Assembly (NCBI GenBank): GCA_938022295.1
Contig: CALIDR010000270.1
Location: 1-12,623 of the forward strand
Reading direction: 5' to 3'
From: an uncultured Burkholderiaceae bacterium
Lineage (GTDB): Bacteria > Pseudomonadota > Gammaproteobacteria > Burkholderiales > Burkholderiaceae_C
DNA length: 12,623 nucleotides
Numbering within the stretch: the first letter of the stretch is position 1; each line of letters opens with the position of its first letter. The notes under the pieces were generated by a model. It was not told where the DNA came from. It did no database searches and saw only the letters and a program-made list of their open reading frames with translations. The translations under genes were made by a program, and so were the position numbers. Of this stretch, positions 6,703-12,623 are shown one piece after another.

Positions 6703-7305
6703 TATCGGATGCCGCCGAGCACGCGGCCGACGCGGTCGAGGCACGCCGCGCGGTCGCGGTCGGTCGCGTGGTTCATGCTGTACCGCTGCAGCCACGTCAC
6801 CCACCTTGCAGCGCGGCGCCAGCAGCGCGCGCAGGCCGCGCGTGAACAGGCGCCGTCCGGGGTCGCCGAGCACCTTCAGCCACCACCACCACGGCGAGCC
6901 CGACGTCGCGATGCAGCCGGGCCAGCGCACGTGCTGCATCGCCGGGCCCTCGCGGTCGCCCTTCTTCTTCGGCACCGTGAACGCGACGCCGGGCAGCCAG
7001 GTGCGCTCGAACCAGCCCCTGAGCATGGCCGGCGGCCCGTGCCACCACGTCGGGTAGACGAAGAGCATCCCCTCGGCCCAGCGGATCAGATCGACGTGGC
7101 GCTGCACGCCGGCGATGTCGAGCGCGGTGTCGGCCAGTTACGTGCGGCGCCCGTCGGCGCCGGGCACCGGGTCCAAACCCGCGCGGTACAGGTCGACGAG
7201 CTCGACCTCGTGGCCGCAGGCGCGCAGGGACCGCAACGCATGGTCGCGCAGCGCGGCGGCGAAGCTGCCTTCGAGCGGGTGGCAGTACACCCTCAGCACG
7301 CGCAT
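6702..7305 (-). pseudogene. Broken flavodoxin-fold NAD(P)H oxidoreductase (KefF/MdaB/NQO-like)
   Basis: Read leftward from ATG 7305 the frame gives MRVLRVYCHPLEGSFAAALR and continues to ...DGRRT, then hits TAA at 7140-7138 (codon 56). The same frame resumes as LADTALDIAG...LIRWAEGMLFVYPTWWHGPPAML...WLPGVAF...ATSGSPWWWWLKVLGDPGRRLFTRGLRALLAPRC. At about 6803-6812 family resemblance moves to another frame (WVTWLQRYSMNHATDRDRAACLDRV) and ends at TAG 6702. Start to that stop is 604 nt, i.e. 201 codons plus one base, so a net one-base insertion (or two-base loss) fits. The family is ~200 aa and has flavin-dependent quinone reductase/NAD(P)H dehydrogenase members with the VYPTWW-x-GPPA-x-L-x-GW-x-x-R motif. 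The TAA occupies the place of a Tyr codon in relatives. Two lesions make sequencing error less likely but not impossible. Confidence 0.8.
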
Positions 7306-7715
7306 CGCCGGCCGTCACGCGCAGCGCGTCGTCACCGACGGCCGGCCCCATGACCCGCCCGAGCGCGCCTGACCGGACGGGTCGGGGCGCCGCGGGGGCG
7401 CGGTGCCGGCATCGGCGATCGTCTTCGTCGCGCCGGCCTCGATCGTCGCGCCACGCAGACGGCGGCCCGTGCCGCCGCTCGTTTCGATGGCGCGGGCGCC
7501 GCAGGAGTGGTCGTGTCCCCACCGGCGCCCACGCGGGCGCGTGAATGCGACATCGGCGCCCTGCCTCGTCGCGACGTGGCGACACTGCGGGGCGACCGGG
7601 CCGATCCTTCGGCAGTGATGGGCGCTGCCGCGGGTCGACGAGCCGCGCGCGAGCGCAGTGCCGTCGAATCCGGCGCCGCGGTGCCCGAGCGAGGCGGGAA
7701 TGCGTCGGCCCGCGG
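7306..7715 (-). other. ~410 bp without an intact gene; possible PLP-lyase relic
   Basis: No start-to-stop frame with protein character is present. Read leftward, residues decoded from about 7520 to 7405 include ARAIETSGGTGRR and GATIEAGATKTIADAG. These recall the 'GVEp...' to 'TIADG' stretch of serine/threonine dehydratases. A nearby different frame (~7345-7315) reads GPAVGDDALRVT, like the following 'V.VSDDAL' segment. This could be a decayed fragment of a PLP-dependent dehydratase, but the match is by memory and short. The part from 7520 to 7715 shows nothing recognisable. Confidence 0.25.
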
Positions 7716-9044
7716 TCATCGGGCTCGGGGGCGCAGGCCGTCGAGCTGGCGGAAGTCGGGCGGCGTTGCGTCGGCGCCCGCGAGGCGCTGGCCGCCGCGG
7801 ATCACCTGCCGGCCGCCGGCCGGCCGGGCGATCCCCTCGGCGCTGCGGCGGCCGGGCTGGATCACGAGGTCGGCCGGCGCGCCGGGGCGCAGCACGCCGT
7901 CCCACGGCAGGCGGAGCAGGCGCGCGGCGCCGGTCGTGATCGTGTCGGCCCAGTGTTCGGCCGGGTCGTCGAGGTGCGCGGCACAGGCGGCGAGCGCAAG
8001 CGCCTGCAGCGGGTCGAGGTCGCCGCCGGGGAAGAACGGGTCGCGGTGGTTGTCCGACGCGAAGGCGAGGGCGATGCCGCGCCCCCGCGCCTCGTGCACC
8101 GGCAGCAGGCCGCGCCGCACGGGCATGCGGCGGTGGTGCGGGCGGTCGTGCTGCACGCCGCTGTCCTGCAGGTACAGGTTCGTGTAGGGCAGGCTGTCGA
8201 GGCCGACGCCGGCCTGCGCCACGTGGTCGAGGATGCGGTCGCGCTCGGCGGGCGCGAGCACGCCGAGCACGCAGACGTGGCCGCAGACGGTGCGCGCGCC
8301 CCAGCCGCGCTGGCGCGCCAGGCGCAGCACGTGCGGCAGGTTGGCCACCGGCGGGTCCAGGTGCTCGTCGACGTGGAAGTCCAGGGCGAGGTCGAAGCGT
8401 TCGGCGAGGTCGAACACGCGCGGCAGCAGGTCGACCGGGGCGCCGGGGTAGACGAAGGGCCCGAGCGCTCCGCCGCCTTCGGCGACGCGGCGGGCGATCG
8501 TCTGCGCGCGCGCCGGGTCGGCGAACTCCTCGAGCCCGGCGAGCGCGGTCAGCACGAGGTCGACGCGGCCGGTCCACTCGCGCCGCAGGTCGCGCAGCAC
8601 GCGCCACGCGAGCGGGCCGTCGGGCTCGGCCCAGTCGCAGTAGGTGTTGAGCGCACGCGTGCCGTGCGCGTGGACGGTGCGCAGCGCGAAGCCGATGCGC
8701 GTGCGCAGCTCGTCCTCGCTCCAGTTCGCGTAGTCGTCCCGGACCGCCGTCACGGCGGCCATCAGGTCGCGCTCGGGGGCGAGGCCCGCGGCCAGCAGGT
8801 CGCCCTTGTCGAGGTGGGTGTGGGCGTTGACGAAGGCACTGAAGATGGTCGCGCCGTCGAGGTCGAACGTGGCCGCACCGCCCGGCGCGTGGGGCTCGAC
8901 GGCGGCGACGCGCCCGCCCTCGACGAGGATCGCGACCCGCCCCGGCGCCGGCGTCGCGAGCAGCGCGGCCGGCACGTGGGCGTCGGCGAGCCAGTAGCGC
9001 GCGGGCAGCCGCTCGGGCCAGCGCGAAGGGTCGAACGGCGACAT
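7716..9044 (-). CDS. Cytosine-deaminase-like metal-dependent amidohydrolase
   Basis: The product is 442 aa of the amidohydrolase (TIM-barrel) superfamily, closest in motif style to cytosine deaminase CodA. All metal and catalytic positions can be matched: HTHLDK (His75, His77), DFHVDEHLD (His224, Glu227), CGHVCVL (His256) and ASDNHRDPFFPGG (Asp331). In CodA these are His61/63, His214, Glu217, His246 and Asp313. The family deaminates or hydrolyses ring C-N bonds (cytosine, isoguanine, creatinine and related compounds); the exact substrate is unknown. A small beta-sandwich is split between N- and C-termini (AILVEGGRVAAVEPH; LRPGAPADLVIQ). ATG 9044 lies 16 bp after the creatininase-family stop and lacks a strong Shine-Dalgarno, so translation is probably coupled to the upstream gene. 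The C-terminal tail after residue ~420 is Arg/Pro-rich and unconserved-looking. Confidence 0.87.
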   Translation of the reverse strand: MSPFDPSRWPERLPARYWLADAHVPAALLATPAPGRVAILVEGGRVAAVEPHAPGGAATFDLDGATIFSAFVNAHTHLDKGDLLAAGLAPERDLMAAVTAVRDDYANWSEDELRTRIGFALRTVHAHGTRALNTYCDWAEPDGPLAWRVLRDLRREWTGRVDLVLTALAGLEEFADPARAQTIARRVAEGGGALGPFVYPGAPVDLLPRVFDLAERFDLALDFHVDEHLDPPVANLPHVLRLARQRGWGARTVCGHVCVLGVLAPAERDRILDHVAQAGVGLDSLPYTNLYLQDSGVQHDRPHHRRMPVRRGLLPVHEARGRGIALAFASDNHRDPFFPGGDLDPLQALALAACAAHLDDPAEHWADTITTGAARLLRLPWDGVLRPGAPADLVIQPGRRSAEGIARPAGGRQVIRGGQRLAGADATPPDFRQLDGLRPRAR

Positions 9045-9060
9045 CGGGCCCGAGCCGTCG

Positions 9061-9879
9061 TCAGGACCAGGACGGGGTGTTGTCGAGCCGTGCGAGGTCG
9101 AAGCGGTCGACTTCGCGCAGCAGCTCGACGAAGCGGTCGGCCACGTGGTCGAGCACGGCGCGGCCCTTGGCCGCGGTGGCGCGCGTCGCGTCGCCGCACG
9201 CGCCGTCGGGGTTCAGGTCCTGCGTCTGCCAGCCGAGCTTGCCGCTCGGCGTGATCGAGAGGAACCGGTTCTCCTCGGCCAGGCGCTCGGTGAGCGAGCG
9301 GAAGTGCCGGGCACGGTCCATCCGCACGTGCTGCGGCGCGAGCGCGAGCATCACCGACGTCTCGAGGTCCCCGGCGTGGATGCCGTGGCGCAGCTCGTGG
9401 TCGTAGAACAGGCCCTCCGGCAGCCCGAGCGTGAACCAGTTGGCCGCGACGACCATCAGGCCGTAGCGCTCGCGCAGGTCGCGGGCGACGATGTCCATCA
9501 CGCTGAGCTGCCCGCCGTGGGCGTTGAAGAGCACGAACTTGCGCACCCCGGCGCGCGCGACGCTGGCGCCGATGTCCATCCACAGCGCGATCAGCGTCGC
9601 CGCCGACAGGGTGATCGTGCCGGGGTAGCGCGCGTGCTCGTTGCTCTTGCCGTAGGCCACGGTGGGCAGGAACAGCACCGGCAGCTCGTCGGGCAGGCGC
9701 GGCACGGTGGCGGCGACGACGCCGTCGATCGTCGCATGGTCGGTCGAGATCGGCATGTGCGGGCCGTGCTGCTCCACGGCGCCCACCGGCAGCACGGCGA
9801 TCAGCCGCTCGCGCGGCAGGCGCGCCAGCGCCTCGCTCGTGTGGTCGGACCAGAAGCGGCTGTGCCAGGCGGTCGTCAT
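9061..9879 (-). CDS. Creatininase-family amidohydrolase
   Basis: The product is 272 aa, about family length (~250-270). Signature GAVEQHGPHMPISTDH gives Glu36, His38 and Asp47, matching metal ligands Glu34, His36 and Asp45 of Pseudomonas creatininase. YGKSNEHARYPGTITLS (76-92), NAHGGQ (119-124, His121) and HAGDLETS (168-175) follow. The usual HAGE reads HAGD here, a conservative change at a conserved acid. Family members hydrolyse cyclic amides/amidines or formamides (creatinine, FAPy intermediates, mycofactocin precursor peptide), so 'creatininase' is a family label, not a proven activity. ATG 9879 is chosen because GAGGA lies upstream at suitable distance; an in-frame ATG at 9903 would add eight residues. 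It is the first gene of the leftward cluster, divergent from the EamA transporter, and 16 bp ahead of the cytosine-deaminase-like gene. Confidence 0.88.
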   Translation of the reverse strand: MTTAWHSRFWSDHTSEALARLPRERLIAVLPVGAVEQHGPHMPISTDHATIDGVVAATVPRLPDELPVLFLPTVAYGKSNEHARYPGTITLSAATLIALWMDIGASVARAGVRKFVLFNAHGGQLSVMDIVARDLRERYGLMVVAANWFTLGLPEGLFYDHELRHGIHAGDLETSVMLALAPQHVRMDRARHFRSLTERLAEENRFLSITPSGKLGWQTQDLNPDGACGDATRATAAKGRAVLDHVADRFVELLREVDRFDLARLDNTPSWS

Positions 9880-9913
9880 CGGCGTGTCCTCGGGGCGTCG
9901 CATCGGCAGGCGG

Positions 9914-9940
9914 CGGCGCGATGATCGCCGATCGTCGCCG
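9914..9940. promoter_or_regulatory. Imperfect inverted repeat in the divergent intergenic region
   Basis: GATCG (9923-9927) and CGATC (9929-9933) flank a single central C. They are embraced by CGGCG (9914-9918) and CGCCG (9936-9940). It sits between the divergent creatininase-family and EamA genes (127 bp), where an operator for both would be expected. In DNA this GC-rich such dyads occur by chance, and no regulator gene is visible in the window. Confidence 0.2.
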
Positions 9941-9992
9941 GCGTGCCGGCGCCGGGGCGATGCGCGCGCCGGCAGCACGCGCAGGCGGCGGT

Positions 9993-9998
9993 TACCAT
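9993..9998 (+). promoter_or_regulatory. Possible -10 element of the EamA transporter gene
   Basis: TACCAT (four of six matches to TATAAT) ends 8 nt before ATG 10007, and no Shine-Dalgarno is visible between them. This is the same arrangement as at the helicase gene. Confidence 0.25.
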
Positions 9999-10006
9999 CG
10001 GCCGCG

Positions 10007-10933
10007 ATGGTCGCGCCGCCCGTGTCCCCTGTCGCCGCCGCGACCGTTGCCCCGTCGCCGTGGCCCGGCCTGCTGCTGGCCGCGGGCGGCGCGGTGGCGT
10101 TCTCGGGCAAGGCGATCATCGTCAAGCTCGCCTACCGCCACGGCGTCGACGCGGTGACGCTGATCATGCTGCGCATGCTGTTCGCGCTGCCGCTGTTCGT
10201 CGCGCTGGCCTGGTGGGCCGGGCGCGGCAAGCCGGCGCTGACGGCGCGCGACTGGCGAGCCGTCGTCGGCCTCGGCTTCTGCGGCTACTACCTCGCGAGC
10301 TTCCTCGACTTCGCCGGCCTGCAGTACATCAGCGCGAGCTTCGAGCGGCTGATCCTGTACCTGAACCCGACGCTGGTGCTGCTGCTCGGCGCGCTGCTGT
10401 TCGGGCGCCGGTTCGGCGGGCGCGAGGTGACCGCGCTGCTCGTCAGCTACGCCGGCGTGGCGCTCGTCTTCGGCCACGAGGCGCGGCTCGAGGGGCCGAA
10501 CGTCGGCCTCGGCGCGCTGCTCGTGTTCGGCAGCGCGGTCAGCTACGCGGTGTACCTCGTCTACAGCGGCGAGGAGGTGCGGCGGCTCGGCTCGCTGCGG
10601 CTGACGGGGCTGGCGACGAGCGTGGCCTGCGTGCTGTGCATCGCCCAGTACCTGCTGCTGCGGCCGTGGGACACGGCGCTCGCCGTGGCGCCAGCGGTGG
10701 TCTGGCTGTCGGTGCTCAACGCGACGGCGTGCACCTTCGCGCCGGTGATCATGGTGATGATGGCGATCGAGCGCGTGGGCGCGACGCTGGCGTCGCAGAC
10801 CGGGATGATCGGCCCGATGAGCACGATCGCGATGGGCGTCGTGTTCCTCGGCGAGCCGTTCACGGCATGGGTGGCGGCCGGCACCGCGCTGGTGCTGCTC
10901 GGCGTGTGGATGCTCACGCGCCGGCGACATTGA
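10007..10933 (+). CDS. EamA/DMT-family transporter
   Basis: The product is 308 aa with about ten hydrophobic segments arranged as two EamA repeats (residues ~20-155 and ~165-305), the usual architecture of drug/metabolite transporters in the inner membrane. Recognisable pieces are GLLLAAGGAVAFSGKAIIVKLAY at the first helix, LRMLFALPLFVAL, ASFERLILYLNPTLVLLLGALLF in repeat one, and VGATLASQTGMIGPMSTIAMGVVFLGEPF near the end, the latter being the standard 'P..a.l.g..flgE' close. Substrates in the family range from amino acids to nucleosides and cannot be told here. ATG 10007 begins a plausible N-terminus. The gene is divergent from the creatininase-family operon, so it may import or export a compound handled there (inference). 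The SDR gene follows after 30 bp and is probably co-transcribed. Confidence 0.88.
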   Translation: MVAPPVSPVAAATVAPSPWPGLLLAAGGAVAFSGKAIIVKLAYRHGVDAVTLIMLRMLFALPLFVALAWWAGRGKPALTARDWRAVVGLGFCGYYLASFLDFAGLQYISASFERLILYLNPTLVLLLGALLFGRRFGGREVTALLVSYAGVALVFGHEARLEGPNVGLGALLVFGSAVSYAVYLVYSGEEVRRLGSLRLTGLATSVACVLCIAQYLLLRPWDTALAVAPAVVWLSVLNATACTFAPVIMVMMAIERVGATLASQTGMIGPMSTIAMGVVFLGEPFTAWVAAGTALVLLGVWMLTRRRH

Positions 10934-10963
10934 CGAGGACGGGTACGGACGAAGGACAACGGA

Positions 10964-11752
10964 GTGGACCTCGGACTGCAGGGCAGGTGGGCGCTCGTCT
11001 GCGCGGCGAGCAGGGGGCTGGGCAAGGCGTGCGCGGCGGCGCTGGTGCGCGAGGGGGTGCACGTCGTCGTCACCGCGCGCGGCGCCGATGCGCTCGAGGC
11101 GACGGCGGCCGGGCTGCGGGCGGCGAACCCGGGCGTCGAGGTGCGCGCGGTGGCGGGCGACATCACGACGCCGGCCGGCCGCGCGGCGGCGCTGGCCGCG
11201 TGCCCGCAGGTCGACATCCTCGTCACCAACGCCGGCGGGCCGCCGCCGGGCGACTTCCGCGACTGGGACCGCGACGCCTGGATCGCCGCGCTGGATGCCA
11301 ACATGCTGACGCCGATCGAGCTGATGAAGGCCACCGTCGACGCGATGGCCGAGCGCGGCTTCGGGCGCGTCGTCAACATCACGTCGGGCGCGGTGAAGGC
11401 GCCGATCGACATCCTCGGCCTGTCCAACGGCGCACGCACCGGGCTGACCGGGTTCGTCGCCGGCCTGGCGCGGCAGCCGCGGCTCGCGTCGCGCAACGTG
11501 ACGATCAACAACCTGCTGCCCGGCCCGTTCGAGACCGACCGCCTGCGCGCGACGATGGCCGGCTTGGTGCAGAAGTCGGGGCGGCCGCTGGACGACGTGC
11601 TCGCCGAGCGCCGGGCACAGAACCCGACGCGGCGCTTCGGCGCGCCCGACGAGTTCGGCGCCCTGTGCGCCTTCGTCTGCAGCGTGCACGCCGGCTACCT
11701 GACCGGGCAGAACCTGCTGATCGACGGCGGGGCCTACCCGGGGACTTTTTGA
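10964..11752 (+). CDS. SDR-fold oxidoreductase lacking the canonical YxxxK
   Basis: The product is 262 aa starting at GTG 10964, with GAAGGA at 10951-10956 as ribosome-binding site. The Rossmann signature is CAASRGLGKA (13-22, where TGASRGIG is usual). Also present are TARG (37-40, whose Arg suggests NADP(H)), NAGG (89-92), the active-site Asn in LDANML (Asn113) and NITSGA with Ser141. Thirteen residues after Ser141, where the catalytic Tyr should stand, is Ser154, and the Lys position four further on is Arg158 (LGLSNGAR). The C-terminus TGQNLLIDGGAYPGTF is typical SDR. This looks like a FabG-like betaproteobacterial subgroup usually annotated as 3-oxoacyl-ACP reductase. With Tyr and Lys replaced, classical reductase chemistry is doubtful. 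It follows the EamA gene by 30 bp. Confidence 0.87.
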   Translation: MDLGLQGRWALVCAASRGLGKACAAALVREGVHVVVTARGADALEATAAGLRAANPGVEVRAVAGDITTPAGRAAALAACPQVDILVTNAGGPPPGDFRDWDRDAWIAALDANMLTPIELMKATVDAMAERGFGRVVNITSGAVKAPIDILGLSNGARTGLTGFVAGLARQPRLASRNVTINNLLPGPFETDRLRATMAGLVQKSGRPLDDVLAERRAQNPTRRFGAPDEFGALCAFVCSVHAGYLTGQNLLIDGGAYPGTF

Positions 11753-11806
11753 CCCTGCGCAGGATCGCGAGGGCGTCGCGGCGTCCAGACTCGCGTGTCG
11801 GCGATC

Positions 11807-11812
11807 GGGAGG
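11807..11812 (+). promoter_or_regulatory. Shine-Dalgarno GGGAGG
   Basis: A strong ribosome-binding site lies 6 nt before ATG 11819. It favours that ATG over the in-frame ATG at 11828. Confidence 0.65.
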
Positions 11813-11818
11813 CGTGCC

Positions 11819-12623
11819 ATGGGTCACATGCTGGGTTCGCGAACGGTTCTGGCCGCGATCGTCGCCGCGGCCCTGGTGAGCGTAGCGACCGCCACGAGGG
11901 CGCTGACGTTCGCCGACGACTTCGACGACGGCTCGCTCGGCGGCTGGATCCCCAAGCAGGGCGACTGGACCAACCCGGGGCAGGTGCTGCGCAGTTCCTG
12001 GGACAACTACGGCGTCGCCTGGCGCGCCGGCACGCTGGGTCTGGATCAGCGCCTGGAGGTCGACGCCTACTTCGACGATCGCACGGGAGACGTCAGCAAG
12101 ACGGCGCTGCTCGGGCTGCGCGGCAGGACGGCCGGAAACCTCAACCCCTACTACGACCACGCGTACTGGGCCTACGTGCGCCAGTTCGAAGTCGTCATCG
12201 TCAGCACCTACCGGCCGTTCGACCAGGTGACGCTGGCCCGCACCGACGGCCTCGACCTGCCGCGCAACGCGTGGATCTCGATCGCGTTCCAGGTCGCCGG
12301 CACCGGGAACGACACCCGCCTGCAGCTGTGGGTCGACGGCGCGCCGATGCTCGACGTGTTCGACCTCACGGGCCGGGCCCACGACGACGGCGGCCACGTC
12401 GCGCTCGGCGCGAGCAACCACCTCAATCGCCGCATCGATTACGACAACGCCCGCGGCTGGTCGGTGCCGCTGCCCGCGGTGCCGGAGGCCTCGACGGGGT
12501 CGATGCTGGCCGTCGGCGTGGGGATCCTGGCGTGGCAGGCGAGGCGCCGGCGCCGGCTCAGCGCGCCGGCTCGGCGATGCCGATGCCCGGCAGCGAGGCG
12601 GCCTGCTGCGCGGCGGCGACCTG
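11819..12623 (+). CDS. PEP-CTERM surface/secreted protein, open at the right edge
   Basis: At least 268 codons with no stop in the window. It starts with a signal peptide (MGHMLGSRTVLAAIVAAALV..., likely cleavage after Ala28). The mature part, from LTFADDFDDGSLGGWIPKQGDW to ~215, resembles a ConA-like/LamG-type jelly roll: DDF-D-G opening, NAWISIAFQVAG, LQLWVDGAPMLDV and HVALGASNH, the pattern of glycan-binding or glycosidase-like beta-sandwich domains. It then has a PEP-CTERM tripartite tail: VPEAS (221-225, where VPEPS is typical), a hydrophobic segment (227-240) and RRRRR (242-246). Such tails are recognised by exosortase in Gram-negative bacteria with EPS/biofilm systems. Normally the protein ends within a few residues of the Arg cluster; here the frame runs on at least 22 residues to the edge, antisense to a possible convergent gene. 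Ligand unknown. Confidence 0.78.
   Translation, partial: MGHMLGSRTVLAAIVAAALVSVATATRALTFADDFDDGSLGGWIPKQGDWTNPGQVLRSSWDNYGVAWRAGTLGLDQRLEVDAYFDDRTGDVSKTALLGLRGRTAGNLNPYYDHAYWAYVRQFEVVIVSTYRPFDQVTLARTDGLDLPRNAWISIAFQVAGTGNDTRLQLWVDGAPMLDVFDLTGRAHDDGGHVALGASNHLNRRIDYDNARGWSVPLPAVPEASTGSMLAVGVGILAWQARRRRRLSAPARRCRCPAARRPAARRRP
12558..12623 (-). CDS. Possible C-terminal end of a convergent gene
   Basis: Read leftward from the window edge the frame gives QVAAAQQAASLPGIGIAEPAR and stops at TGA (12560-12558). The composition (Ala/Gln helix, then a Gly/Pro/Ile tail) looks more like protein than the Arg-rich translations of the other frames here. Only 21 residues are visible, so family and reality are uncertain. 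If real, it overlaps the run-on tail of the PEP-CTERM gene on the opposite strand. Confidence 0.35.
   Translation of the reverse strand, partial: QVAAAQQAASLPGIGIAEPAR

Noticed and set aside
6238..7107. Apparent oxidoreductase-RidA fusion protein starting at GTG 7107
   Set aside because: The frames join only because the oxidoreductase frameshift brings its 5' part into the RidA frame. The residues between them are Arg/Pro-rich nonsense, the true oxidoreductase C-terminus is in another frame, and RidA has its own strong ribosome-binding site.
7545..9254. 569-codon plus-strand open frame opposite the cytosine-deaminase-like gene
   Set aside because: Low-complexity Arg/Ala/Gly/Val composition; the minus strand there encodes a complete amidohydrolase with all metal ligands.
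11754..11763. CCTGCGCAGG palindrome after the SDR stop as a terminator
   Set aside because: Only 10 bp, no loop and no T-run after it; such short palindromes are common by chance at this base composition.
9992..12421. 809-codon minus-strand open frame opposite the EamA, SDR and PEP-CTERM genes
   Set aside because: Arg/Gln/His-rich shadow with no domain; the plus-strand genes are well supported.

Overview
The window is very GC-rich (well above 70% by eye) with densely packed genes and strong third-position GC bias. Best guess is a betaproteobacterium of the Burkholderiales (Rubrivivax/Methylibium-like). The reasons are a PEP-CTERM (exosortase-type) surface protein at the right end, an outer-membrane beta-barrel protein (so Gram-negative), and betaproteobacterial-looking helicase, SDR and EamA proteins. 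This is judgement from protein style, not a database search.

Layout from left to right. (1) The 3' part of a VWA/DUF2201-type protein (2-808, +). (2) About 500 bp without a convincing gene, then a secreted OmpA-like beta-barrel protein (1308-1946, +). (3) A convergent acyl-carrier-protein/GNAT acetyltransferase fusion (2951-2151, -). It is divergent from a UvrD/Rep-type helicase (3036-5087, +), which is followed after 27 bp by an AI-2E family permease (5115-6182, +). (4) A strong palindrome between convergent genes (6213-6236). (5) A leftward cluster, given in transcription order: creatininase-family amidohydrolase (9879-9061), cytosine-deaminase-like amidohydrolase (9044-7716), a ~410 bp stretch without an intact gene, a broken flavodoxin-fold NAD(P)H oxidoreductase (7305-6702) and a RidA-family protein (6693-6238). 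(6) A divergent EamA transporter (10007-10933, +), then an SDR-fold protein without the usual catalytic Tyr/Lys (10964-11752, +). (7) A PEP-CTERM protein running off the right edge (11819-12623, +). Its tail is antisense to the possible end of a convergent gene.

How the genes may work together: region 5 looks like a small catabolic or detoxification locus for a cyclic amide or amidine. It has two amide/amidine hydrolases 16 bp apart, a RidA-like enamine/imine-handling protein and a divergent transporter; one redox gene has decayed by an in-frame stop plus a frameshift. The least conventional single gene is the ACP-GNAT fusion. I see no rRNA, tRNA, CRISPR array, insertion sequence or phage module, and no clear new defence system.
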